Source: Chloroflexi bacterium CFX6 (GTDB lineage Bacteria; Chloroflexota; Anaerolineae; Anaerolineales; Villigracilaceae). From it: DNA of 48,802 bases. Shown here piece by piece: positions 41,345 to 48,802 of this stretch. Position numbers and translations under genes: made by a program. Every line of letters starts with the position of its first letter. Within the stretch, counting starts at the first letter, position 1. Location of the stretch: assembly GCA_030263595.1 (NCBI GenBank), contig SZPG01000017.1, positions 1 to 48,802 on the forward strand, written 5' to 3'. Below the pieces are notes generated by a model. The model was not told the origin of the DNA. It worked only from the letters and a program-made list of their open reading frames with translations, and searched no databases.

Positions 41345-41552
41345 GGGTGTACTCCTCGTACCAGTCTTGATAGATTGCGTAAAGGATGTCGTCGTTCACG
41401 AGAGCGGGATCATCCTCGAATTCCGAAAGTTGTAAAGTCCATCGGTAAATTTGTTGCAGGGTCACGTCTTCGACGTTCACATCGGGATGTTTGCGCTTTA
41501 ACTCAAGAGCGACGGCAAAAGTTGATTCCCAATTCAAGGCTGTATCGCTCAT
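41334..41552 (-). CDS. iscX: IscX-like Fe-S assembly protein
   Basis: 72 residues matching IscX (YfhJ): a small acidic helical protein with [40 protein letters not shown] and a final IYQDWYEEY. The E. coli protein has the same order of W, HPD, F-DDP, N and W. IscX tunes the cysteine desulfurase and binds iron in Fe-S assembly. Here it is not with isc genes but overlaps nuoB by 11 bases. No Shine-Dalgarno is obvious. It is 45 bases after the aldehyde dehydrogenase gene, a gap that contains a hairpin (AGAATTGA/TCAATTCT). Confidence 0.8.
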   Translation of the reverse strand: MSDTALNWESTFAVALELKRKHPDVNVEDVTLQQIYRWTLQLSEFEDDPALVNDDILYAIYQDWYEEYTHGK

Positions 41553-41597
41553 TGTGAGGATTGGAGAACTGGAGAATTGAGTAAATTCTTCAATTCT

Positions 41598-43067
41598 CTA
41601 CTCCTCTCTATTATCAATCTGCGCGCGTTGCAGTCTTCCCGAATAATCCACGTAGATGGATTTCCATTCGGTGAACACTTCGAGCGCGGCTTGCCCGGCT
41701 TCGCGGTGACCGTTGCCGGTGCCGCGCACGCCGCCGAACGGGAATTGGATCTCCGCGCCGGTCGTGCCGTGATTGATGTACACCAAGCCGGTGAAAATAT
41801 CGCGCATGGCGGTGAAGGCGCGGTTGACATCCTGCGTGAAGATCGAAGTGGAGAGTCCGTATTTGGATCGGTTGTTGACTTCGATGGCTTCCTCAAGTGA
41901 CTCGACTTCGATGATCGAAAGCACGGGGCCGAAGATCTCCTCCGCTTCCAACGTGGACCCGGGCTTGACTCCGTCGAACAGGGTGGGCGCGTAGAAGAAG
42001 CCTTTGCCTCCCGCCTCCGCCGACGCGCCGACCAACGCCCGAGCGCCTTCCTTTTGCCCGATCTGCACGAAGTTGTGGATGCGTTCCAGGGCAACCTTGT
42101 TGATGACAGGACCGACATCCACTTTGGGATCGAGTCCGTCGCCGAGTTTGAGTTTTTTCGTCCGTTCGACCAGCGCTTCCTTGACTTTGCCTGCGATGCC
42201 TTTTTGAACGATCAACCGACTCGCGGCGGTGCAACGCTGACCTGTCGTGCCGAACGCCGCCCAAAGCGTGGCGTCGGTGACGAGTTCCAGATTGGCGTCA
42301 TCCAAAACGATGATGGCGTTCTTACCGCCCATTTCGAGCGATACTTTTTTGTTCGTGCGAGCCGCGGCTTCGGCGATGGCGCGTCCGGTGGTTGTGGAGC
42401 CGGTGAATGAGATCACGCGCACGTCGGGATGTTCGACGAGCGCCCTGCCCACTTCCGCGCCGGGCGCCATGATGAGATTGAACACACCGGGCGGGATGCC
42501 AGCCTCCTCGAACACTTTGACGAACGCGGCGGAGATGGCGGGAGTCTCCGGCGAGGGTTTCCAGATGATGGTGTTACCGGCAACCAACGCCGGGAATATC
42601 TTCCACGAGGGAACCGCGATGGGGAAGTTCCAGGGGGTGATGAGACCGACAACGCCCGATGGGTCACGGACAGCCATGCCGAATTTATTGGGCATTTCCA
42701 CGGGCGCGGTGTAACCGAGCAATCGGCGTCCCTCGCCGCCCATGTAATACGCCATGTCAATGGCTTCCTGCACATCGCCGCGCGCTTCGGCAATGACCTT
42801 GCCCATGTCGCGGGTGAGGAGTTGCGCGAGATCCTCTTTTTTCTGCTTGAGGATGTCGCCCACTTTGTAGAGTAGTTCCCCGCGGATCGGCGCTGGCGTC
42901 AAACGCCAGGAGTTGAACGCCTTTTTTGCGGCATCCACTGCCAGGTCAACATCGGAGATTTCCGCCTGGGCGATGTCAGCGAGAACTTCCTCATTGGCGG
43001 GGTTGATGGTTGGAAAGGTGTTCCGCCCTTTGATCCATTTGCCGTTGATGTAGTTTTGGAATTCCAT
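41598..43067 (-). CDS. NAD(P)-dependent aldehyde dehydrogenase
   Basis: 489 residues, full length. Catalytic Cys lies in FGTTGQRCTAASR and the general base Glu in VSLEMGGKNAI; the cofactor loop SFTGSTTTGRAI and the C-terminal FPFGGVRGTGNGHREAG are typical of the group with alpha-ketoglutaric semialdehyde and related dehydrogenases. Substrate cannot be fixed; the amine-oxidase-like enzyme at 43962 could feed it an aldehyde. An extended -10 (TGCTATAAT, minus strand, near 43119-43127) probably drives it. The start has no strong ribosome site. Confidence 0.93.
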   Translation of the reverse strand: MEFQNYINGKWIKGRNTFPTINPANEEVLADIAQAEISDVDLAVDAAKKAFNSWRLTPAPIRGELLYKVGDILKQKKEDLAQLLTRDMGKVIAEARGDVQEAIDMAYYMGGEGRRLLGYTAPVEMPNKFGMAVRDPSGVVGLITPWNFPIAVPSWKIFPALVAGNTIIWKPSPETPAISAAFVKVFEEAGIPPGVFNLIMAPGAEVGRALVEHPDVRVISFTGSTTTGRAIAEAAARTNKKVSLEMGGKNAIIVLDDANLELVTDATLWAAFGTTGQRCTAASRLIVQKGIAGKVKEALVERTKKLKLGDGLDPKVDVGPVINKVALERIHNFVQIGQKEGARALVGASAEAGGKGFFYAPTLFDGVKPGSTLEAEEIFGPVLSIIEVESLEEAIEVNNRSKYGLSTSIFTQDVNRAFTAMRDIFTGLVYINHGTTGAEIQFPFGGVRGTGNGHREAGQAALEVFTEWKSIYVDYSGRLQRAQIDNREE

Positions 43068-43167
43068 GGTTTAGCGGTTGGAGAAATAGAGAATTGGAGT
43101 TTATGGTTTATTCTGTGCGATTATAGCACCTGGACGCGGAAAGTCAATCGAATTTCGTAAAGATTTT

Positions 43168-43196
43168 TTTATTTAAAATAAAGAAGTGAGTATAAT
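43168..43196 (+). promoter_or_regulatory. Promoter and operator of the winged-helix regulator
   Basis: TATAAT at 43191-43196 is 12 bases before the ATG. Upstream, TTTATTT-A-AAATAAA (43168-43182) is a perfect inverted repeat in the -35 region, a plausible autoregulatory site. The divergent aldehyde dehydrogenase promoter is about 50 bases away. Confidence 0.5.
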
Positions 43197-43208
43197 CATC
43201 GTGCAACT

Positions 43209-43790
43209 ATGACAACAGCGCGCCATAAAGTGGTTTCTTACCTGCACAAAACGCCGTCCGCCTCGGCGCGTGAAATTGCGCGCGCGTTGAGCATGTCGCT
43301 TGAAACGGTGCGGCACCACCTCCGGATCCTGGTCTCGGATGGGAGGCTGGAGGTGGAATCTGTGCGGGGGCATGAAGGACGCGGTAGACCTGAGAAGGTG
43401 TATTCCATTCCACGCGCGGCGTTGGGGGATAATCTGTCGGCGTTGGCGGAGGCTCTTTTGACGGAGGCAGGCTCAGGGGTGGAGGTGGAGGCGCTGGCGA
43501 AGCGTCTGGCGGGAGATTCCGATTTCGGGAGTCAGCCGATTGCGAAGCGGTTGACTCTCATCGTCGAAAAATTGAATCGAATGAATTATCACGCGCGCTG
43601 GGAGGCGGGCGCGGAGGGACCGCGCATCCTGTTCGGTCATTGCCCGTACGCGGCGATCGTCGCGAAATACCCTGAGTTGTGCGAGATGGATGCGAGTCTG
43701 GTTTCCAAATTGGCGTCCCGCCCCGTGAAGCGCGAATCAAAAACCGAAACACAAAAAAGCATTTGCCCGTTTGTGTTTCTGATCCGGTGA
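43209..43790 (+). CDS. Winged-helix regulator with Cys motif (SufR/COG2345-like)
   Basis: 193 residues. The N-terminal winged helix is clear (ASAREIARALSMSLETVRHH, LVSDGRLEVESVRGHEGRGR). The C-terminal part has Cys145 (FGHCPYAAI), Cys158 (PELCEMD) and Cys186 (SICPFVFLI), the spacing seen in SufR-like regulators that hold an Fe-S cluster. It may sense Fe-S or oxygen status. Divergent from the aldehyde dehydrogenase and near the Fe-S-rich nuo cluster, so those are possible targets; that is inference. Confidence 0.75.
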   Translation: MTTARHKVVSYLHKTPSASAREIARALSMSLETVRHHLRILVSDGRLEVESVRGHEGRGRPEKVYSIPRAALGDNLSALAEALLTEAGSGVEVEALAKRLAGDSDFGSQPIAKRLTLIVEKLNRMNYHARWEAGAEGPRILFGHCPYAAIVAKYPELCEMDASLVSKLASRPVKRESKTETQKSICPFVFLIR

Positions 43791-43860
43791 GTTGTCGTTC
43801 CCGCAGTTCAATTGCGAGGATAGCGTTCTTCGATTGTGGGAACATCGCTTGGAGATCCGA

Positions 43861-43903
43861 ACCACCGAGACACAGAGTTTTTGATTCTCCGTGTCTTCGT
43901 GGT
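43861..43903. repeat. Second copy of inverted repeat family C
   Basis: ACCACCGAGACACAGAG pairs with CTCCGTGTCTTCGTGGT, related to 34369-34433. It lies in the 171-base gap between convergent genes and may act as a terminator for either. Confidence 0.6.
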
Positions 43904-43961
43904 TATCCCAAAGTTCAAACGCCTACCTGCCTACGAGGAGGGCAATCAATGGACCGACAAC

Positions 43962-45377
43962 CTAACTATCGAACCCCAGCCCAAGCCGGTCCATGGCGCG
44001 GAGCCAGAGATTCTCACGACCTCCATTACGGTCCGCCTGATCCATGGACCAGCGCGTGAGATGGATGCCGAGCGAACGCAGCGGCTCAGGCGGGAAGGGA
44101 AGCGGCTTGGTGCGGACGAATTCGAGCGCAGTGCGTTCGGTCTTCTTGCTATCGAGAATATCCAGCATGACCTTTGCGCCGAAACGCGTCGCGCCGACGC
44201 CCAAACCTGTGAAGCCCATCGAGTAGGCGGTCTTGCCGTGATGCGCCGTCCCCCAGAACGGAGCGAAGCGCGAACAGGTGTCAATCGCGCCGCCCCAGGC
44301 GTGAGTGAAGCGGATGCCTTCCAGTTGCGGAAAAGTCTGGAAGAAGTGTTCCGCCAATCTTTCGAACATGACCCGCGACGTTTCGAGATGCGAACCGAAG
44401 CCGTTGTTCCAGTAATAGACCGCGTCGTAGCCGCCCCAAAGGATGCGGCCGTCTTTTGTCGTGCGCGTGTAATGGAATTGGCGGCTTGCGTCGCTGACGC
44501 CTTCGCGTCCGTGCCACCCAATGGATTCGCGTTGCGCGGGCGAAAGCGGTTCGGTCATCAGGGCATAATCGTAAACGGGAACGACGTAATACGAGAGTCG
44601 TTTCAACAAGGGCGGATAGGCGTTGGTGGCAAGCGCGACGCGCGCGGCGCGGACGCGTCCGTGGCGTGTGTGGGCGATCACAAAATTATCTTCCTCGTCG
44701 AATTTTGTGACCGCGCTGTTTTCATATAACAGCACGCCCAGGTCGAGACAGGCTTTTCGCAATCCCCACGCGAGATGCGCGGGATTGACCAATGCCGAAT
44801 CGGGTTTCTTCAACCCGGCAATGAAGAGGGGTGATTTCACGACCTCCTGCACTTCGTCGCGATCCAAAAACCGGAAGTTCGTTCGGTACGGCGCAGCGAG
44901 TTCCAGTTCCTCCTTCATCTCTGCAATGTGATGCGGTTCGGTCGCCACGTCAACGTCGCCCGTGCGGATGTAGTCGCATTCGATGCCGAGGCGCGCGAGG
45001 GTCTCTTCGATCTCTTTCAGGTTTTGAAGTCCCAGCGCGAGCAATGCGGGCAGTTCCTTTTTCCAGCGCGCGTAACCGTTCGAGAATCCGTGCGTGATGG
45101 ACGCGTCCATGAAACCGCCGTTGCGACCGGTCGCGCCGCTGGCGACTTCACCGGCTTCGAGGATGACGACGTCGCGTGCCGGGTTTTCCTCCTTTGCGAG
45201 CAGGGCGGTCCATAAGCCGGAGAACCCCGCGCCGATGACGAGGAGGTCGGTAAAGATTTCTTTTGTAAGGGCAGGTTGGGGGTCGGGGCGAAGCGGGTCG
45301 TCCAGCCAGAAGGGAACGTGAACGGCATCCGAAACGGATTTGACGGATTCGGGTCCTGGGTTGTTGGAGTAGGTCAT
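43962..45377 (-). CDS. FAD-dependent amine/amino-acid oxidase (DAO family)
   Basis: 471 residues. The FAD-binding Rossmann motif is LLVIGAGFSGLWTALLA (about 45-61), with VVILEAGEVASGATGRNGGF following. These are marks of the DAO family, closest in style to gamma-glutamylputrescine oxidase (PuuB-like). TGLGVGATRFGAKVMLD is the C-terminal FAD loop. It would oxidise an amine and yield an aldehyde, a possible feed for the dehydrogenase at 41598. TATAAA lies shortly before the ATG; no strong ribosome site. Confidence 0.88.
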   Translation of the reverse strand: MTYSNNPGPESVKSVSDAVHVPFWLDDPLRPDPQPALTKEIFTDLLVIGAGFSGLWTALLAKEENPARDVVILEAGEVASGATGRNGGFMDASITHGFSNGYARWKKELPALLALGLQNLKEIEETLARLGIECDYIRTGDVDVATEPHHIAEMKEELELAAPYRTNFRFLDRDEVQEVVKSPLFIAGLKKPDSALVNPAHLAWGLRKACLDLGVLLYENSAVTKFDEEDNFVIAHTRHGRVRAARVALATNAYPPLLKRLSYYVVPVYDYALMTEPLSPAQRESIGWHGREGVSDASRQFHYTRTTKDGRILWGGYDAVYYWNNGFGSHLETSRVMFERLAEHFFQTFPQLEGIRFTHAWGGAIDTCSRFAPFWGTAHHGKTAYSMGFTGLGVGATRFGAKVMLDILDSKKTERTALEFVRTKPLPFPPEPLRSLGIHLTRWSMDQADRNGGRENLWLRAMDRLGLGFDS

Positions 45378-45511
45378 GTTCTCATGGTTTGTTTTATACC
45401 TCTTGGGTAGTTTGCGATATTGTACCTGAGAGCGGGCAATGCGTGAACCTCTTGCTACTTTTTCGGCATCCCTGCGTAGAAGGAATCGAATTTACGAAGA
45501 AGGAGTTCAAA

Positions 45512-45709
45512 ATGTCAATCAATCAGAAAAGGGCATTGCGCCGATCCAAAAGCAACCGCATCATTGCCGGTGTGTGCGGCGGGCTTGCCGAGTTCTTCGG
45601 CATCAGTTCGTTCTGGTTTCGCCTGGCGATGATCATCGCGCTCATTCCGGGCGGCGTGCCGGGCATATTGATCTATCTCATCCTGTGGATCGTCATTCCC
45701 AGTGAATAA
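45512..45709 (+). CDS. PspC-domain membrane protein
   Basis: 65 residues from the ATG at 45512, chosen for AAGGAG six bases upstream. The whole protein is a PspC domain: a basic start (KRALRRSKSNRIIAGVCGGL), then FFGISSFWFRLAMIIALIPG and a second hydrophobic helix. Stand-alone PspC proteins are widespread and help membrane stress responses; no other psp gene is in view. A hairpin follows. Confidence 0.9.
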   Translation: MSINQKRALRRSKSNRIIAGVCGGLAEFFGISSFWFRLAMIIALIPGGVPGILIYLILWIVIPSE

Positions 45710-45731
45710 GACGAAGGCCGGTGAAACGAAG

Positions 45732-45770
45732 AAGCCGCCTCTCTTCCTCCGAGGGTGGCTTTTTGTTTTC
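45732..45770 (+). terminator. Terminator after the PspC gene
   Basis: AGCCGCCT and AGGGTGGCT pair with some G-T pairs; TTTTTGTTTT follows. It sits between convergent genes. Confidence 0.6.
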
Positions 45771-45790
45771 CCTTCACCAACCCCAACGAC

Positions 45791-46222
45791 TTACTCAGGT
45801 ATGAATTCCTTTTGCACGACCTCGATGTTTGCCGCCTTCAGAAAGTTCGTGGCATTCTCGTCGTTGCGATAGGAAGCGCTGTAGACGATGCGCGTAATGC
45901 CCGCGTTGATGAGCGCCTTGGTGCAATTGATGCAGGGAAGATGGGTCACGTAACACGTCGCGCCGCGCGTCGAGACGCCGTGCAGCGCCGCCTGGATGAT
46001 GGCGTTCGTCTCTGCATGGATGGTGCGGACGCAATGCCCGTCCACCATGAGATGACCGACCTCGTCGCAATGATCCTGCCCGGCGGGCGAACCATTGAAG
46101 CCCGTGGTCAGGATGCGTTTGTCCAGAACCAGCACGCAACCGACGAAGGCGCGGTCGCAGGTGCTTCGTTCCGAAACGGCGTAGGCGATCTTCATGAAAT
46201 ACGAGTCCCAGTCCGGGCGCAT
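45791..46222 (-). CDS. dCMP deaminase
   Basis: 143 residues. Zinc site HAETNAIIQAA with PCINC, plus the second N-terminal motif FVGCVLVLDKRILTTGFNGS. These are typical of deoxycytidylate deaminase (ComEB-type), which makes dUMP for thymidylate synthesis. CAGGAGATT precedes the ATG and a TATAAT lies just upstream. Stands alone. Confidence 0.92.
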   Translation of the reverse strand: MRPDWDSYFMKIAYAVSERSTCDRAFVGCVLVLDKRILTTGFNGSPAGQDHCDEVGHLMVDGHCVRTIHAETNAIIQAALHGVSTRGATCYVTHLPCINCTKALINAGITRIVYSASYRNDENATNFLKAANIEVVQKEFIPE

Positions 46223-46280
46223 GAGGCAATCTCCTGAGGTGATGTTGGCGGGAATTATACCGGTCTAACGCGCCTCGCGC

Positions 46281-46317
46281 AAAAAATCCCGCAGCCGCCG
46301 TAGTGACGACTGCGGGA
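46281..46317 (-). terminator. Terminator of the TadG-like gene
   Basis: Minus strand TCCCGCAG / CTGCGGGA stem, followed by TTTTTT. Confidence 0.85.
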
Positions 46318-46345
46318 CAGCGCCTGTTTTACCCCCAATAGTTTG

Positions 46346-47590
46346 TCATTCGATCAGCGACAGTGTTTGCGGCACTGTCACCTGGTAGTTGTTGTTGGCT
46401 GAATAATCAATCACGATGTTGGCGTTGCCGCCGGAATCCACGTGGTAGCCGATGATCTGGGCGTCGAACGCGCCGGTGCCGGAATTGCCGAACATGGTCA
46501 CGTCGGCTGAGGGGGCGATGATCGTGCCGGTTACGTCGCCCGTGCCGTTGCCGCGCATGTCGAGTTCCTGCGTATTCAATAAAACGCCGTTACTCACCTG
46601 CGGCGCAAGATATAACAACACGCCCTTGTATTCGCCGCTGGTGGGCGCGGAGGCGGTCAGGTTGCCGCCGCCGTTGAACCTCATGGAGAAGTTCGCGCTC
46701 ATAATGTAGAAGGTGACTTCCGAGCCGGTGATCTGTCCGTGAAACGGCCCGGGGTTGTTTGTCACACAGTACAAACCGGGCGCGAAGTGCATGTCTCCGT
46801 TCCACGCCACCCGGCTCCCATCCGCGTTGGATTGCGGATACCAGACGCCGCCCGATTGATAGGCTGTGCCATTGCAGGCGGGTTGACGCGGAAACAGGCC
46901 GGCGTAATCGGCGTAGGAGAGTTGGGTGGCGTCTGTATTTGTACTTCCAATATTTACGCCGTGACAATCGAAATTGACCCCGCCGACCACTGCCACTGAC
47001 GGCGCGGTAATATCCGCTGCGCCGTTGCAGTACGCCGCCTCCGAACTGTTCGAATTCGAGAAAATGCCGCCGCCGATGATGTTCCAATCCGGGGTTCCCG
47101 TGCCGTCGTATCCCCTGCCGGACGGCGCAAGCGAAACGATCGCATTCCCGTCGAAGGGGGAACCGGTATGGGAGCCGCAGGAACGAGCGGTCGCGCTGAC
47201 GGTGTTGGTCATCGTATTCCGTCCAAGCACGCGGGCGAAGGTCGTGTCAATCGTCGTCGTGATGTCCACCTTGATCTCCTTGCCCGGTCTGCCGGCGGGA
47301 CAGACACCGGAAGCGGTGTCTGTTACGGTGACGATCACGTCGTTGCTTGCGCCGTCGTCGTCGTATCCGTTGGACGTCGCGCGCGCCTGCGCGGCTGAGA
47401 CGATATCCTCGTCACGGGAATGGGCAAGCGCCCCGGCCAGGGCGGCTGTATCCGCCGCGTTCTGGGCGTGACGCCTTTCCTCGAATGCGCGCCCTCCGTC
47501 AATTGCCAGGGCGGTGAAACCGGTCAGGGCGATGATGCCGAGGGTGATCAGGATCAGCGCCTGACCTTTTTCTGAAAAATGGAATCCCAT
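46346..47590 (-). CDS. TadG-like pilus-assembly/surface protein
   Basis: 414 residues. The N-terminus (EKGQALILITLGIIALTGFT ALAIDGGRAFEERRHAQNAAD) is the Flp/TadG-like signature: one helix that anchors the protein, followed by the conserved region seen in Tad pilus proteins. The rest is Gly/Asn/Thr-rich and beta-helical in style (GNGTGDVTGTIIAPSADVTM), with several cysteines, as in large surface proteins that ride on this export route. AGGAG precedes the ATG. No tad ATPase genes are visible, so the secretion machine is elsewhere. Confidence 0.85.
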   Translation of the reverse strand: MGFHFSEKGQALILITLGIIALTGFTALAIDGGRAFEERRHAQNAADTAALAGALAHSRDEDIVSAAQARATSNGYDDDGASNDVIVTVTDTASGVCPAGRPGKEIKVDITTTIDTTFARVLGRNTMTNTVSATARSCGSHTGSPFDGNAIVSLAPSGRGYDGTGTPDWNIIGGGIFSNSNSSEAAYCNGAADITAPSVAVVGGVNFDCHGVNIGSTNTDATQLSYADYAGLFPRQPACNGTAYQSGGVWYPQSNADGSRVAWNGDMHFAPGLYCVTNNPGPFHGQITGSEVTFYIMSANFSMRFNGGGNLTASAPTSGEYKGVLLYLAPQVSNGVLLNTQELDMRGNGTGDVTGTIIAPSADVTMFGNSGTGAFDAQIIGYHVDSGGNANIVIDYSANNNYQVTVPQTLSLIE

Positions 47591-47710
47591 GGAGTTACTC
47601 CTGAATGAACTGAATTCGCCCGCATGACGGGAGGCTCCATTCGCTGATACAGGGAGTTACAAACAGTATTGCAAGTTTTGGCTTTGCATGACTTTTCTGT
47701 AAGGAAACAT

Positions 47711-47742
47711 AAAGAGAGCCTGATTTCGATCAGGCTCTCTTT
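47711..47742. terminator. Perfect 14-bp terminator hairpin
   Basis: AAAGAGAGCCTGAT-TTCG-ATCAGGCTCTCTTT; T-runs on both sides. It ends the minus-strand lipoprotein gene. Confidence 0.85.
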
Positions 47743-47770
47743 GCGTCACTGGGGGATTGTCGTTCCCCGG

Positions 47771-48355
47771 TCAGGGAGTCGGCGTTTGTTCGGGGGTGAC
47801 GACCGCCGCCGGTTCGACCGTGATCCCGAGCAGGCGCGCCAGTTCCAGCGCGTATCTGTCATGCTGGTCGCGGGCGGCTACGACGGACCGGTCGAAGGCT
47901 TCCTGGTTGCCCGCCAAAAAGGCGTTCAACGAGTTGAGTACCGCGTTCATGTGCGAGATTTGGAAGGTTTTCAAATTTGCCAGGCACGCCGGCGTCTGCT
48001 GATTTTCCGCGTCGCGGCGGATTCTCTGCAGGTTGGGAATCGCATCGCTCAACTCGCTCATCGGCATCTGACCCTTGCTGACGCCCTGCATGACGCTGCC
48101 AGCCAGCGTCGAAGCGTCGTCGAATTCGCGCATGTAGGCGTGTATCTTGTGGACCTCCGCTTCGATGTTTTCCGGCGCGCAGGGATCGGGCGTGTTCGTT
48201 GCCGGGGGCGGCGTCGCCGTGACGACGATGTACTCCGTGACGAGGGTACTCCCCGCGGCGGGAGGGGGAGTGTTGTCAGCGGTTCCGCAGGCGGCGAGCA
48301 GGATCGCCAGCGACAGCAGGAGGGGAATCGCAACGTGGTGTTTTTTTATTGTCAT
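47771..48355 (-). CDS. Lipoprotein, unknown
   Basis: 194 residues from the ATG at 48355 (AAGGA ten bases upstream; an in-frame ATG at 48406 lies inside a hairpin). Signal peptide with lipobox LAAC (Cys 23), a Thr/Pro linker (VVTATPPPATNTPDP), then an all-helical domain (HKIHAYMREFDDASTLAGSV, AIPNLQRIRRDAENQQTP) with two cysteines. Helical bundles of this kind can be binding modules; no family named. Downstream of the partial secreted protein at 48449. Confidence 0.75.
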   Translation of the reverse strand: MTIKKHHVAIPLLLSLAILLAACGTADNTPPPAAGSTLVTEYIVVTATPPPATNTPDPCAPENIEAEVHKIHAYMREFDDASTLAGSVMQGVSKGQMPMSELSDAIPNLQRIRRDAENQQTPACLANLKTFQISHMNAVLNSLNAFLAGNQEAFDRSVVAARDQHDRYALELARLLGITVEPAAVVTPEQTPTP

Positions 48356-48380
48356 TGTATCGTTGTCCTTACAAGAAATT

Positions 48381-48404
48381 GAGGAACAGCCGGGGCTGTT
48401 CCTC
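48381..48404 (-). terminator. Hairpin before the lipoprotein gene
   Basis: GAGGAACAGCC/GGCTGTTCCTC stem; on the minus strand it follows the partial gene at 48449 and an extended -10 (TGCTATAAT, 48407-48415). It may end the upstream message or form a structured start of the next one. Confidence 0.5.
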
Positions 48405-48448
48405 AATTATAGCAGTCGCAGGGGTGGAAATCCTGGGAGAACGTCCCT

Positions 48449-48802
48449 TTATCTTCCTGCGCGGCGGTATCGCCTCTTATCGGGACCTTGCTTGCCCGAT
48501 TTCTTGGCGCTCTCGCCGACCACCGTCTCTGTGTTCGCGTTGGTAGTGTTCGTGATAATGACCGGCGCCGCGGTCTGGCTTTCGGTGGTGGATGTGGTGA
48601 CAGTGGTGGTTATCGTGGGCGTCACGATCACACACGTGCTGGTGTCGGTAAAGAATCTGCCGGAGCCGTTGTTGTCGAAGGTCTGAGTCCCGTCGAGGTT
48701 CAGGGTGGCATTGACCACCTTGAGTCCGTACAGGTCGTTGTCCGAGAACGTGCCGCCGTTGACCTGGACGACCTTCTCGCAGACGCCGGTCACCTCCACG
48801 CC
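48449..48802 (-). CDS. Secreted protein, C-terminal fragment
   Basis: The frame is open past the right window edge; about 118 residues are visible. A beta-helix-like part (VQVNGGTFSDNDLYGLKVVN, TQTFDNNGSGRFFTD) leads to a Thr-rich stretch (VTPTITTTVTTSTT) and a basic tail (AKKSGKQGPDKRRYRRAGR). The Thr-rich tail resembles those of surface-attached proteins. One upstream cysteine (VTGVCEKV) and one in TSTCVIV are visible. Function unknown. The start lies outside the window. Confidence 0.65.
   Translation of the reverse strand, partial: GVEVTGVCEKVVQVNGGTFSDNDLYGLKVVNATLNLDGTQTFDNNGSGRFFTDTSTCVIVTPTITTTVTTSTTESQTAAPVIITNTTNANTETVVGESAKKSGKQGPDKRRYRRAGR

Noticed and set aside
1..48802. Prophage, insertion sequence or integrative element
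   Set aside because: No transposase, integrase, phage structural gene or att-like repeat was found; only small non-coding palindromes.

Overview
The window looks like chromosomal DNA of a member of the Chloroflexota, probably Anaerolineae. This is inferred from gene content and style, not from a marker-gene tree. The supporting features are moderately GC-rich DNA, many lipobox lipoproteins with Pro/Thr-rich linkers, a huge secreted RCC1/Ig protein, an XRE-nSTAND-WD40 protein, split NAD synthase genes, a fused NuoCD, Tad-type pilin-like proteins, and several families of palindromic intergenic repeats. There is no phage, IS element, rRNA or CRISPR array. One RNA gene is present, an initiator tRNA-fMet.

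Layout. 1-9.6 kb: end of a LuxR-type regulator, a SpoIIE-type phosphatase, a 1195-residue secreted RCC1/Ig protein translationally coupled to a degenerate receiver, a second small secreted protein, and a NarL-type two-component system. The two secreted-protein units have near-identical promoters with operator repeats at the same distances, which suggests that the neighbouring two-component system controls both. 9.7-11.8 kb: a run of small membrane proteins with a CPBP protease. 11.8-15.7 kb: a membrane-anchored XRE-nSTAND-WD40 protein whose last WD repeat is out of frame. 15.9-21 kb: a SnoaL-like lipoprotein, remains of two decayed genes, then a glutaminase-type nitrilase and NAD synthase separated by an AbrB/PIN toxin-antitoxin pair, followed by an MFS exporter. 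21-25 kb: a SWIM-like mini-protein with a possible attenuator, a Tat-exported L,D-transpeptidase, an orphan beta-class DNA methyltransferase, an OmpR-like regulator without its phospho-acceptor, and tRNA-fMet. 25-29 kb: an ECF sigma/anti-sigma pair, an NmrA-like reductase with a membrane partner, and a GbsR-type regulator with a clear operator. 29-37 kb: a lipoprotein, M20 amidohydrolase, PIG-L deacetylase, RicT/YaaT, a cNMP-domain histidine kinase and an LSDAT/SLOG protein.

37-41.6 kb holds a compact minus-strand cluster iscX-nuoB-nuoCD-nuoI-mrp: Fe-S subunits of complex I bracketed by two Fe-S assembly factors. 41.6-45.4 kb carries an aldehyde dehydrogenase, a divergent Cys-containing winged-helix regulator and a FAD amine-oxidase-like enzyme. 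The last 3.5 kb has a PspC mini-protein, dCMP deaminase, a TadG-like protein, a lipoprotein, and the end of a secreted protein cut by the window edge.

Strongest leads: (1) the twin promoters next to the two-component system; (2) the complex I/Fe-S assembly operon; (3) the toxin-antitoxin pair wedged into, and coupled with, the NAD synthase genes; (4) the nSTAND-WD40 gene with tandem operator-like repeats and a C-terminal frame disruption. No wholly unprecedented system could be proved from sequence reading alone.
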